Below, one piece after another: positions 46,302 to 57,225 of a stretch of 64,000 bases of DNA (position 1 is its first letter; the number at the start of each line of letters is the position of its first letter). This stretch comes from Dugong dugon. Its lineage: Eukaryota > Chordata > Mammalia > Sirenia > Dugongidae. The stretch is taken from assembly GCA_030035585.1 (NCBI GenBank), contig CM057477.1, positions 63,841,447 through 63,905,446 on the forward strand, written 5' to 3'. The notes under the pieces are model-generated. The model ran no database searches. It was not told where the DNA came from and was given only the letters and a program-made list of their open reading frames with translations. A program made the position numbers and the translations under genes.

Positions 46302-46495
46302 ACCGAGCCCTGGTGGCACAGTGGTTAAAGTTCTCAGCTAGTAACTGAAAAGTCAGTGGTTCGAACTCACCAGCTGCTCATGAGAGAAAGGTGTGGGCGT
46401 CTGCTTCTGTAAAGATCAACAGCCTTGGAAACCCTACGGGCCAGTTCTACCGATTATGAGTTGGAATTGAATTGACGGCAATGGGTTTATTAGAA
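46302..46495 (+). mobile_element. AfroSINE, long form
   Basis: gagccctggtggcacagtgg to gacggcaatgggtttatt. Confidence 0.93.
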
Positions 46496-46639
46496 GAGAA
46501 GAAGTTTGTCTCCCTCCGAAAGAGAAGCTACCAGCTGTCTCTAAAAATAAAGGTATACACTTGGCTCAAAGGGTCACATTTTCCATAGACTGTCTATGAC
46601 CACCATGTTTCAAATTGCAATCCCAGAGGAAATGGAATG

Positions 46640-47155
46640 TGTGGCTAATTGCCTCCATAAATAACTCCCTCCTTTGCCATGAGAACGTAAGAACTAGATG
46701 GTGTCTGGGTACCATTACTGAACATTTTCATCAAAGATTCCATAGAAGAATCTTGATCAAAAGGGGGGAAATGCAGAACAGAATTTAAAATTCTCATGGA
46801 CTCCAGACTTTCTGGAACCATGGAGGCTAGATGAACTCCTGAAACTATTGCCCTTAAAACCAAACAATAGCTTAACTAGTAAAGAATGTCTTTCTTGAGT
46901 ATTACGCTGTTTTAAAAATTACCTATATGGGATCAAAGTGACAAGAGCAACCAGAAAGATTAGATGGGAACCTCAGAGGGCAGTGAGTTTATGTTAATGG
47001 GGGAGAAATAACTCAGAAAAGGAGGATGAGAATGGTTGTACAACTCAAAGAATGTAATCAGTGTCACTGAATGGTACATGTAGAAACTGTTGAATTGGTG
47101 TATGTTTTACTGTGTATATTCTCAACAACAACAATAAAATAAGTAAATAAAACTG
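46640..47155 (+). mobile_element. L1 3' UTR fragment
   Basis: actagatggtgtctgggtac, ttgatcaaaaggggggaaat, and the terminal tttactgtgtatattctcaa with (aac)n. The minus ORF at 46645-46863 is its antisense. Confidence 0.72.
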
Positions 47156-47159
47156 CAAT

Positions 47160-47345
47160 TCCAGGTCTTCTCTGGAAATCTCCATTCCTCTTTTCTCCTT
47201 AATTTGCCTTTGTAGCACTTATCATCAACCAACATACTATTTTTTTGTTTGTCTCCCTTCAAGATTGTAAGTGCCATGGAGGCAGACTGTCATTTTTGCT
47301 AACAGATGTATCCTTAGTGCCTAAACTAGTGTCTAGTAGCTAGCT
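47160..47345 (+). mobile_element. L2 3' end remnant
   Basis: caagattgtaagtgccatgg, gcagactgtcatttttgcta, tccttagtgcctaaactagt follow the layout of the L2 3' end. Confidence 0.5.
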
Positions 47346-47868
47346 AGTAAATAATTAAATGTAGTAATGCTTGCATGATCAGATTTTCTGAATTTCTTTA
47401 TGACCTGCAACTTACGTTTTTGCAGTGCTATTGACTGAAAAATTAAGATGGAAGAGCAGCAGCTAGTGGCTAGAAGCTGCTGTTTGGATAACTTAGCATG
47501 GGAAAGATCTCTTCCCTTGGAAGAGAAAAGTGCTCTAAGACATATTATTAAGTGAAAAAGGGAAGTTGTGCAACAACGTAAGGTGTACAGCATACCATTG
47601 ATTTAACACAGAGATACACGCAGTAACCTACATATTGCTATTATATATATACAAACGTATTGACGAGAGTCCAGAAGGATGTGCATCAAACTGATAACAG
47701 TGGCTAACTCTAGGAGGCAGCTGAACTGGGGAGGAGTAGCCAAGGGAAACTTCAGCACTAATTGTAATGCTTGGATGTTTACTACAGCAGTGTTCTCACA
47801 TTTAATTTTTCAGAAGTTCTTTTTCTCAGATACCAAACATCATAATACAAATAAAGTATTACCAGTAA
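47346..47868. other. No feature recognised
   Basis: No supported feature. ORFs at 47333-47593 (minus) and 47679-47924 (plus) lack motifs. Confidence 0.5.
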
Positions 47869-48072
47869 ACCAGTTGCCATCGAATCAAATCCCACTCGTG
47901 GTGACCCCATGTGTGTCAAAGTAGAACTGTGCTCATAGGGTTTTCAGTGGCTGATTTTTCAGAAGTACGTCACCAGGCCTATCTTCTGAGTCACCTCTGA
48001 ATGGACTCGAACCTCCAACCTTTCATTTAGCAGCTGAGTGCATTAACTATTCACCCCACTCAGGGACTCCAA
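47869..48072 (-). mobile_element. AfroSINE, long subtype
   Basis: accagttgccatcgaatcaa, cagaagtacgtcaccaggcc, ccccactcagggactcc. The flanking phrase aataaagtatt is duplicated (near 47851 and 48073). Confidence 0.92.
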
Positions 48073-48257
48073 ATAAAGTATTGGGAAGTATTTTAGTCAG
48101 AATTAACTCAACGGCACACAACAATGACAATATAGACAACTTACAAAGAAAATACACTAAAAAAATAAAAAGCATAGATATCTATGAGGAGCTAAGGGAG
48201 TTCCATATATAAATTGTGTGGCTGGCAGGTAATGGGTTTTCTGATCACTTAATAAGC

Positions 48258-48283
48258 CTGTGTGTGTGTGTGTGTGTGTGTGT
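48258..48283. repeat. (TG)n microsatellite
   Basis: About 12 TG units. Confidence 0.95.
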
Positions 48284-49127
48284 AACTAGCATGATTTTGA
48301 TCCAAAAAATTGACCCACAAATTATCTTGTTTTAAATGGCAGCAAATATTTATTAGGAGTGGGTAGAGAAGGGATGGGTGGATGCTTGCCAACACGCTGT
48401 AGGAGGAAGATAGCTTATCTTCTGCTTCCTACTCCTTCTAGTGAAGAGCACACTGGGGTGGGAATTAAAGGTAATATAATTTGGAGAGTATATTAATTTT
48501 TCTTTACACTTTGCCTTGTTTGATAAATTATTGGTAGCAGCTTAGAGAGTTATACGCAACACAATCACTTTCAAAAATTAATGAGGCAATTGGTGCAAAC
48601 TGAAAATGAGATAGGACAATAAGGTGAAGCCAGGGGTAAGGATGGTATAAAACTGGGTGTCATCAAGTCCTGCACAGTTGTTAGAGGTGGGCTGCAAGCA
48701 AAGGGGGGAATATAATTAGTCATAAAATTCACCATAATTTTGTATAAAAATAATTTCTTCTTGGAAAAACCTTTTTTGTGTCCGATAATAAGCCATGCAA
48801 GGCATTTCTTCCATATGTCCTCATCGTGTGATTTAGACTCAACAAGACCCCACTGTAAATTTAGTAGTGGGTTTCATATGGATCATTTCTCATAACCTCC
48901 TTCAATACAGGCCTAATCTACAAATTATTCTCCCAGTGGGCAGAACAAAGATGACCTGGAATAGACAAAATATTCTTCAAGCAGTCTACCACAAATATTG
49001 TTTCTGGGGTGACACAGGTGTCTGCTAGGGTCTCTGGTCCCCATGAAACCCAGATAAGGTTGGTACATACCCTATGAGGAAATCCAAACCCTCCCCAAGA
49101 TTTCCATGAATGTCTAGATAGAGATAT
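48284..49127. other. No feature recognised
   Basis: No supported gene or repeat. The 76-codon minus ORF at 48918-49148 runs into the RTE fragment. Confidence 0.45.
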
Positions 49128-49395
49128 AGATAGCTGCCGTTGAGTCAACTACCACTCGTGCCAACTTTGTGTACAACAGAATGAAACGTTGTCTTGTCCT
49201 GCATCATCCTCACAATTGCTGACATGTTTGAGTCCATTGTGGCAGCTATCGTGCAAGTGTATCTCACGGAGGGTCTCCCCCATCCTCTCTGGCCCTCTGC
49301 TTTACCAAACATGATGTCCTCCTCCAGCAATTGATCCCTTCTGATGATGTGCCCAAACAAAGTGAGTGGGACAATGTTCTGTTGTGATCCATAGG
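49128..49395 (-). mobile_element. RTE LINE 3' end
   Basis: Reverse: agctgccgttgagtcaacta, tcctgcatcatcctcacaat, accaaacatgatgtcctcct. Confidence 0.85.
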
Positions 49396-50525
49396 TTTTT
49401 TTTTTTCCTAAATTTTATTTAGCTTCTTGTTGTTGAGAATTAAAAACAAAAACCAAACCCGTTGCTGTCAAGTCAATTCCTACTCATAGTGACCCTAAAG
49501 GACAGAGTAGAGCTGCCCCATAGGGTTTCCAAGGAGTGCCTGGTGGATTCGAACTGCCAACCTTTTGGTTAGCAGCTGTAGCTCTTAACCATTATACCAC
49601 CAGGGTTGTTGAGAATATACACAGCAAAACATACACCAATTCAACAGTTTCTACATGTACCATTTAGTGACATCGATCACATTCTTCAAGTTGCGCAACC
49701 ATTCTTACCGTCCTTTTCTGAGCTGTTCCTCCCTCATAAACATAAACTCACTGCCTCCTAAGGTTCCTATCTAATCTTGAGTTGCTGTTTTCAATTTGAT
49801 CCCATATAGATAGTTCTTAAAAGAGCATAATGCTCAAGGCAGACATTCTTTACTAGTTAAGCTAAACTATTGTTCAGTTTTAAGATGACTTCAGGGGATA
49901 TTTTTGGTTTAAGGTTTAAAGATTATCTCAAGGCAATGGTTTCAGGGGTTCATCCACTCTCAATGGCTCCAGAAAGTCAAATTCAGAGAATTCGAAATTC
50001 TCTTCTGCATTTTTCCCCTTTTGATCAGGATTCTTCTATGAAATCTTTGATCAAAATGTTCAGTAATGGTAGTCAGGCACCAGCCGGTTCTGGTCTCATG
50101 GCCAAGGAGACATTTGTTCATGGAGGCAGTTACCCGCACATTCCATATACTCTTCCTATTCCTGACTCTCTTTCTTCCTCTGTTGCTCCAGGTGAATAAA
50201 GACCAATTGCTGAACCTCGGGTGGCTGCTTGAAAGCTTTTAAAACCGCAAGCACTACACAACGAACTAGGAGACAGAACAGAAGCACTAAACACATTAGG
50301 CCAATTAACTAGGATGTCCCGTGAAACCATGACCTAAAACCTCCAAACTAAGGAACCAAATTCCATGAGGTATTCATTTGTACAAAAGCAGTCTCAGTAG
50401 CTACTCAATTTTTTTTGGTCATTGTTGTAAATATATCTATTATACAACTTTTGCGAATTTAACTTTTTACAGGTGTACAGCTTATTGACAGCAATTAAGT
50501 AATCAGCTGTGCAACCCTACCCTTG
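49396..50525 (-). mobile_element. L1 3' UTR and adjacent L1 sequence with nested SINE
   Basis: ttgagaatatacacagcaaa, gtttctacatgtaccattta, gatcccatatagatagttct as at 11420. It continues through ttttgatcaggattcttcta, the reverse of the 46640 copy. The ORF at 49870-50199 is antisense L1 UTR. Confidence 0.72.
49440..49606 (-). mobile_element. AfroSINE nested in L1
   Basis: aaaccaaacccgttgctgtc to taccaccaggg, with ttgttgagaat on both sides of the insert. Confidence 0.94.
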
Positions 50526-50529
50526 ATCC

Positions 50530-50770
50530 ACAGGGTTTTCTTCGGCTACTTTTTGGAAGTAGCTTGCCAGACTTTTCTCCCTAGTCTGTCTTAGTCTGGA
50601 ATCGCCACTGAAACCTGTCCATCATGGGTGACCCTGCTGGTATTTGAAATATTGGTGGCATAGCTTTCAGAATCACAGCAACATGCAAGACACGTGTTCG
50701 ACAAACTGGCAGGCGGTGGGTGACTGTCAGAGGTTTATATCCTCATAGTCACTTCTACCTCTGAGCCCCT
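50530..50770. repeat. SINE-like module, reverse copy
   Basis: cagggttttcttcggctact, ggaagtagcttgccagactt, agtctgtcttagtctggaat and tttcagaatcacagcaacat match the modules at 21610-21870 and 44150-44340. Confidence 0.5.
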
Positions 50771-51102
50771 CTCCTACACATGTAGTCACTATGTAAACCC
50801 AGATATCCACAACCCCGCCCCCCCTCCCCCAGCCACTGCCCTAGGACTTCACTGACAATATGTTGTGAGGCGCAACAGGCTTGGGAAGGAAGATGGTGTA
50901 TTACATGGCAGCAATGCAACTTCAGAGTGAATGGTGGGTGTCCCTGATCTTGGAATATCCTCAGCCATCCACCACAACTTCTCATAGCCCCCTAACTCAG
51001 ACCAGCTTCTGGCTGTTCTCTTTCTTTCCCTTCTCAATCCCACTTCCACCTTCCCTAAAAGGAGGAAAAAAAAAAAAATTCCTCGTTTTCTTATACAGTG
51101 GC
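50771..51102. other. No feature recognised
   Basis: Contains a C-rich stretch near 50815 and an A-run near 51065. ORFs overlap in several frames without motifs. Confidence 0.45.
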
Positions 51103-51107
51103 ATCTT

Positions 51108-51248
51108 GTTGTTGTTAGGTGCTGTCGAGTCGATTCTGACTCATAGTGACCCTGTGTACAACAGAACGAAACACTGCCTGGTTCTTTGCTATCCTCACAA
51201 TTGTTGTTATGCTTGAGCCCATTGTTGCAGCCACTGTGTTAATCCAGT
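51108..51248 (-). mobile_element. RTE LINE 3' end with target duplication
   Basis: gttgttgttaggtgctgtcg to gcagccactgtgttaatc. cagtggcatctt lies on both sides (about 51097 and 51246). Confidence 0.88.
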
Positions 51249-51469
51249 GGCATCTTAGCCATCTCTTTCCTGCCTTCATGGTCTCTCACTTCTATCACAA
51301 GGTGATTTGTAAAAATATTTTCCTAAAAGTAGCTTTTCCCCAAAAGAAAAAAAAATTGAGCTTTTGATAAGCACTTTTGATAAGAATCAGGTAGATTAAT
51401 TTTTAATTAATTCATTCAGCAAATGTATATGGAGCAATTATTATGTACCAGGTACTCTCCTAGGAGTCC

Positions 51470-52180
51470 CTGGGTGGTGCAAATGGTAAGCAGAGAGGTT
51501 GGCAGTTTGAACCCACCCAGAGGCACCTCAGAAGAAAAGCTTGACAATTTACTTCTGAAAGGTCACTGTTTTAGTCATCTAGTGCTGCTATAACGGAAAT
51601 ACCACAAGTGGATGGCTTTAACAAAGAGAAATTTATTCTCTCACAGTCTAGTAGGCTACAGGTCCAAATTCAGGGCGTCAGCTCCAGGGGAACGCTTTCT
51701 CTGATGGCTCTGGAGGAAGGTCCTTAGGATGCATCAGTCTTCCCTTGGTCTGGGAGCATCTCAGCACAGGAACCTCAGGTCCAAAGGATGCGCTTTGCTA
51801 CTAGCACTGCTTTCTTGATGGTATGAGGTCCCCCTGTCTCACTGCTCACTTTTCTCTTTTCTATCTCAAAAGAGATTGGCTTAAGACACTATCAAATCTT
51901 GTAGACATCGTCAATGTAACTACTGCTAATGCATCTTATTACATCATAGTGATAGGATTACAACACATAGGAAATCACACAGATGACAAAGTGGTAGACA
52001 ATCATATAATACTGGAAATAATCATGACCTAGCCAAGTTGGCAGACATTTCTGGGGGACACAATTCAACCCATGACAGTCACAGTCTTGAAAACTCCGTG
52101 GAGCACAGTTCTACTGTGCGCACATGGGGCTGCTATAAGTCAGAATCAACTCAACAGCAACCGGCTTGGGTTTTTTTGTT
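51470..52180 (+). mobile_element. AfroSINE, long subtype, split by a solo LTR
   Basis: 5' part 51470-51566 (gagtccctgggtggtgcaaa), 3' part 52078-52180 (ctccgtggagcacagttcta, ctgctataagtcagaatcaa). Confidence 0.92.
51567..52077 (-). mobile_element. Solo LTR, common MaLR-like family, perfect 5-bp duplication
   Basis: tgttttagtcatctagtgct ... caattcaacccatgaca, flanked by GTCAC at 51562-51566 and 52078-52082. 511 bp. Confidence 0.96.
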
Positions 52181-52340
52181 ACTGTTGTAGGTGCTAGGTG
52201 TACCACATGAACAAGACAAAGTCCTTGCCCCAAAGCAATAGTGCAGCAGACATGAAATTAAGCATGCAAATTACAACATAGTTTGATAAGCCTTATGGTA
52301 AGAGATCAGAGAGCTGCTGACAGCATCTAGCCCAGCTGAA

Positions 52341-53015
52341 AGTCAGTTAAGATAGCAACTCATTTCTTTAAAGCATATAAAAAATTTCCAAAGACAATAC
52401 TCAAAGCAAATTTTATAACTTTTAGATTGCCTTTAATAACAGTTTTCTTAGCAGTGACCTATAATTGCTAACATTTACCTATGTGACCATGTCGGGGTCT
52501 TTGAAGGAACACAATAATGGCACCTCTCTTCTTCACGGGGGTTCTGAGTCAATTAAGATTTAAGAGGAAGGAATCAGCAGGGAGACCAAAATGTCACTTT
52601 TATTGCTGATAAATGTCAGGTTGGTGGTCAGAGATTCTATCTGTGGGCAAGTGACCTCCTAATACTTTACCCCAAAAAGAGGCAGACTTGCCTACTAACC
52701 TCACTGCATAGAGGACAGAGTGGTAGACCAGCTCTCTAGAGGAAAAAGGGAGAAGGGGCTGGGCTGCATGGGTCCAATTTGTCCTTCCAAATTCATCAAA
52801 CAGGTGAGGATATGGGAAGAGACCAGAAAATTCCCACAACAAACAGTATGCCTTTTGATCTCTCACAACATCTTCTTTTGAAGTTGGAGAGAGTAGTTTA
52901 TGCATCAAATAGCAAACTTTGTGGGATGGAAGGGGAGTTAGCTGTTTCCCATTACTGGGGCCTTGTGGTCAGGTAAGCTTGCGCTGGATCACACAAATGA
53001 TTTGCGCTTGGCTAC
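52341..53015. other. No feature recognised
   Basis: The 102-codon minus ORF at 52600-52908 shows no recognisable domain. It could be part of an old LTR. Confidence 0.4.
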
Positions 53016-53021
53016 TAAACC

Positions 53022-53114
53022 AAAGGAGCCCTGGTGGCGCAATGGTTAAGCACTTCACTGCTCACCAGAAAGTCATTGGTTAGAATCTACCCAGTAGCTC
53101 TGCAGAAGAAAAGA
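53022..53114 (+). mobile_element. AfroSINE 5' part, truncated by an LTR
   Basis: gagccctggtggcgcaatgg to tctgcagaagaaaagatg; the tail is missing. Confidence 0.88.
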
Positions 53115-53485
53115 TGTTTTAATTATCTAGTGCTTCTATAACAGAAATACCACAAGTGAGTGGCTTTAACAAACAAACTTATTCTCTCACAGTTTAGGAG
53201 GCTAGAAGTCCAAATACAGGGTGCCAGCTCTGGGGGAAGCCTTTCTCTCTCTGTTGGCTCTGGGGGAAGGTCCTTGTCTCCTTTCACATCTGTGGGCCTG
53301 GCATTCCTTGGAAATCTACGTGTGTCTTGGCATCAATCTTCCCCTGGGTCTAGGAGGTTCTTAGCACAGGGACCCCAGGTCTAAAGCATGCTCTCTGCTT
53401 TCAGCTCTTCTTTCTTGGTGGTAGTGAGGTCCCTCCCCTCTCTGTTCACTTCTCTCTAACCTCTTGTAAGATAAACATATATATC
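53115..53485 (-). mobile_element. LTR of the common MaLR-like family, truncated
   Basis: tgttttaattatctagtgct through tcttggtggtagtgaggtcc; ends before the U3 terminus. Confidence 0.85.
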
Positions 53486-53519
53486 ACAATAAAAAATTAT
53501 CTCCCCCTATGTATATATA

Positions 53520-53688
53520 ATGGAAACCCTGGTGGTGTAGTGGTTGAGTTCAACTGATAACCAAAAGGTCAGTTCGAATCCACCAGGCACTCCTTGGAAA
53601 CCCTATGGGACAGTTCTGCTCTGTCCTATACGGTTGCTATGAGTTGGAATTGACTCAACAACAAGGGGTTTTGGTTTTGGTTTTATGT
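53520..53688 (+). mobile_element. AfroSINE with target duplication
   Basis: gaaaccctggtggtgtagtg to gttttggtttt, flanked by atgtatatata on each side. Confidence 0.94.
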
Positions 53689-53696
53689 ATATATAA

Positions 53697-53854
53697 GGTG
53701 CCCTGGAGATGCACTGGTTAAGAGATCAGCTGCTAACCAAAAGACTGACAGTTCAGATCCACCAGCTGCTCCTTGGAAACTCTATGGGGCAGTTCTACTC
53801 TGTCTTATAGGATCACTATGAGTCAGAACTGACTTGACAGCACCTAACAACAAC

Positions 53855-53860
<6 letters not shown>
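53697..53860 (+). mobile_element. AfroSINE with RTE-like tail
   Basis: ggtgccctggagatgcactg to cagcacctaacaacaactac. Confidence 0.93.

Positions 53861-53899
<39 letters not shown>
53861..53899. repeat. (TG)n microsatellite at SINE 3' end
   Basis: About 19 TG units directly after the SINE tail, which could have seeded it. Confidence 0.96.
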
Positions 53900-53901
<2 letters not shown>

Positions 53902-54475
53902 ACAAAACACTTGCCACTTCAACATTCTTTACTCGTACAATTCAGTAACGTTAATTATGTTCATCATGTTGTTCAACCATCACCACTATCCATTTCCAGA
54001 TTTTTCTATCACCCTAAAAAAGCTCAGTGTCCCCTAAACAATGACTCCCTTTTCCCCCCTTCTTCCTGCCCATCCCTGGTAACCACTAATAAACTTTGGT
54101 CTCTATACACTTGCCTATTCTAGATATTTCATGTAAGGGGTGGGGGTCATATAATATCTGTCCTTTATGACTAACTTCACTCAGCATAATGTTTTCAAGG
54201 TTCATCCGTGTCATAGCATGTCAGTTTTTTTTATTCTGAGTAATATTCCATTGTATATATGTACCATATTTTGATTATCCATTCATCAGTTCATGGACAT
54301 TTGGCTATTTCCACCGTTTGGCTATTGTGAATAGTGCTGCAGTGAACATTAGTGTACAAGTATCTGTTTGTGTTCCTGCTTTCCATTCTTTGGGTGTATA
54401 CCTACAAGTGGAATTGCTGGGCTGTATGTTGCAAGAACTACACTGACCATAAGAATCAGCACCAAGCTGGTTCCT
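53900..54475 (-). mobile_element. L1 3' end
   Basis: acaattcagtaacgttaatt, tatttcatgtaaggg, taatattccattgtatatat, tgctgcagtgaacattagtg read as reverse L1 ORF2/3' UTR. Confidence 0.78.
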
Positions 54476-55170
54476 ATGAGGTGGGTCAAATATACCCACC
54501 CTCCAACTTCTCTGTCACTTCTCATACCAGCTGCACCCCCAATAGCATTCTTTCTCTGTTGGGTTTGATGATTTATTGGAATGGTCACAGAGAATTCATG
54601 GAAACAACACAGCTGCAATAAACTTGAATAGCAGAGAAGGATATAAACAAAGAATATAAACAGAAACAAAGATAAGCAAAGGATGAGGAGCAGGAGGGGT
54701 CCCAGCACGAGGCCTCAGCCTCTCAAGGGGACCTTCATACCTTTCCCAAAAACCAATGTTCATTCTCACTCATCAGGAAATGTTCTAACAGGAAACTCAA
54801 TGATGTCACTTGGCAGGCTTGCTATTGCTCAGAGATCTTCTCCTCTCGGCTCTCCTCTGGAGTTTGGTCTTTACACTCTGCTGCCACTGTCTAGGTCTGC
54901 TTGTCTTCACTTCTGATACCATCACAACCACTGCTTCTCTTGTGTTGCAGGTTTACTAGGTCTGGGAGGTACTTAGGGCAGGGCCCCATGTCCAAAGGAC
55001 TCACTCCTCTCCTGGCTCTCCTTGATCTGGAAACCTCATCTGAACCTCTGTGTTCTAGGGTTTTTATAAGTCACTGGGTGGGTCAGCCCGTCAACTAAAG
55101 GTCAACTATAGGGTGGGACTTCCCCAGCCAATCCCAGTAAAGGTCAACTTGGGATGGGTGGGGCTTTGGA
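54476..55170 (-). mobile_element. Candidate ERV LTR (unnamed)
   Basis: gatttattggaatggtcacag, agggtttttataagtcactg and a GC-rich middle resemble a class I LTR in reverse. The other end was not defined. ORFs at 54349-55098 are in competing frames. Confidence 0.35.
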
Positions 55171-55704
55171 ATCAGGACTTAAAGGCCAAATTGCTTTTTT
55201 TAGTAAAGTGAATTCATACTATGCATATGGTAATTCTAAGTTTAGCTTTTTGAGGAACTGCAGAATATTTTTGTTTTTTGGGCCAAATCTTCTCCAGATG
55301 GCCATGAGTCTACTAACTGGGAGCCTGGGAGTGATAGAAATTCTGTATATCAAGCAGGAGTCAGCTGTTGGGATTAGGCATTAGTGGTCTCAAGCCAGAT
55401 CTGCAGATACTGATCTTTGTTTGGGACTGGGGGGAACACCTGTTTGCATGTGCAGCTGCATAGGGACCCTAGCTTGGCTGCAGAAGGAATGCATCCTGTT
55501 CAGAGAATATAGGTCCTTTCTTTGGTGTGCTGTGGGGAAGCAGATCAGTTATAAGATGGCCTTTGGGAGCCCCAATCTAGCAGCCACAAGATCTCATACA
55601 AATTTACATTTCATCCTCTCCCCATAGGCCTGAAAAGAAATTAGCCTGACTAAGAAATAAGGCTTTGGAGACATAAACATTTTAGTATCTTAAGCATGTT
55701 ATCT
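55171..55704. other. No feature recognised
   Basis: ORFs at 55154-55627 have no motif. Confidence 0.45.
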
Positions 55705-56175
55705 GCCTACCTCAGTGATTCTTGAAGTGTGTCCTGGAGACCCTTTCAGAAATATACTATGTTAAAACTCTTTTCATAATAACACCAAGGTGTTATTTGA
55801 CTTTTTCACCTTTATTCCTTCACAATATTCAGTGAGATTTTCCAGAGGCTCGATGATGTGTGATATGGCAATAGACTTAATGGAGAAGTAGGTATGAAAT
55901 CTAGCCATTAAAGATATCTGAAAAATATACAGAACCATGTCACTCTCCTTGCTAACTTTTTTTGTTTTCGAAAATATAGTTATTTTTCATTAAAAATGTT
56001 AGTTATATTAACATAATGGGTTCATCATTATTTTAAATGAATAAATGGTTTAAAATTTTCTAAGTTTTAATATCTAATACAGTAAATATCGATAGATATA
56101 ACTCACATAAACAAAAGCTCTTGGGGATCCCAATAATTTCTAAAAATGTAAAAGAACCAAATGCAATGTGAGATC
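55705..56175. mobile_element. Possible hAT-type DNA-transposon remnant
   Basis: Begins cagtgattcttgaagtgtgt, which has the layout of a hAT terminus. The interior is AT-rich with no coding. Confidence 0.35.
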
Positions 56176-56717
56176 CTTTTTCCTTAAACCTGCTGGGATG
56201 AGGTGTTAAGAGGCTCTTGGCCAGGATGGGTTTGGGCTGGGCCGCCGACAGGAGTGCTGGAATTCTCAGGCCCTCATCAAATCTACTTCCATGTGGGGTC
56301 CTCTAAGGCCTCTTGCTGACCTGGTTCAAGGCAGTCTATAGCTTCCTTGTCCTGAAGCCCTGGCTAAGGAAGCCAGCTCTCAATCTGGCCCCACAGACTG
56401 CTCTCCATAGCTTTAGTCTTCCTGCTTTGACAACCCTTCCTCCCTGAGGACTCTGACCGGACGTCACTTCAGAAAGTCCTGTTTTTTCTCATTATTTCTT
56501 TTCCTCTGTCTCGTTCACTTTGATAAGAGGAAACAAATGTGCTGTTGAGGTTTCTCCCTATAGGCAAAGCTCAGTTTCTTCCCCAGTTGTTCTCAACTAG
56601 AATCTGGGCCTAGCTGTTAGTAGTCACATGACCTATGGTAGGTGCGCCCTCTCCTGGAAACATCTCTGCACAGGCTCAGTTCCTCATGAGGTTAGCAGAT
56701 TGTCTCTTGAGGAAGGC
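56176..56717. other. No feature recognised
   Basis: Unique-looking, moderate GC. Confidence 0.45.
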
Positions 56718-56952
56718 AGTGTGGTCTAGGTGGAAAGAAAATGGGTTTTGGAACCAGCCAGATATATTTTCACATCCTGCCTCAGCCTCTTACTAGCCAT
56801 GTGACCTACTAAGCCTGTCTGATCCTCAGTTTTCTTACCTGTAAAATGGAGTACAATTTTCAGGGTAATTGTAAGGACTGAGTGAATTCAAGTATATAAA
56901 AGCACCTATCAGAGTGCCTGGCCCATTTTAGGCACCCATAAAATGCTAGTTC
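56718..56952 (+). mobile_element. MIR SINE, near full length
   Basis: ggcagtgtggtctaggtgga, ttactagccatgtgacctac, ttttcttacctgtaaaatgg, agagtgcctggcccatttta: the ordered landmarks of MIR. Confidence 0.9.
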
Positions 56953-57225
56953 CTTCCCTGACCTTATGAGTGAATATGCATCTTTGGATCAGCCACTGTT
57001 TTATTAAATAAATTACATACAGAAAAATGCATATATCATCTGAAAAGGTGCCTCCATAAAGCTCATTTGTAAAGCAATGAGTTTCAGGGTACCTTGAGTT
57101 CTGTATATTTTCATGTCTTTCTTCCTTTAAGTTGCCACTGTCCATTCCTTCAATAGAATGGTTTTGCAGAACACGGTAGCTAGAGCTTTAGGGTAAAATA
57201 ATACTTCATAACTATACAAAAACAA

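Larger units (their letters stand above)
51405..52340 (+). mobile_element. Ancient L2-type element hosting a SINE that hosts an LTR
   Basis: ttcattcagcaaatgtatat, tatgtaccaggtactctcct and, after the inserts, ggtgctaggtgtaccacatgaacaagacaaa (split) and agagatcagagagctgctga are old L2-like sequence. Confidence 0.5.
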
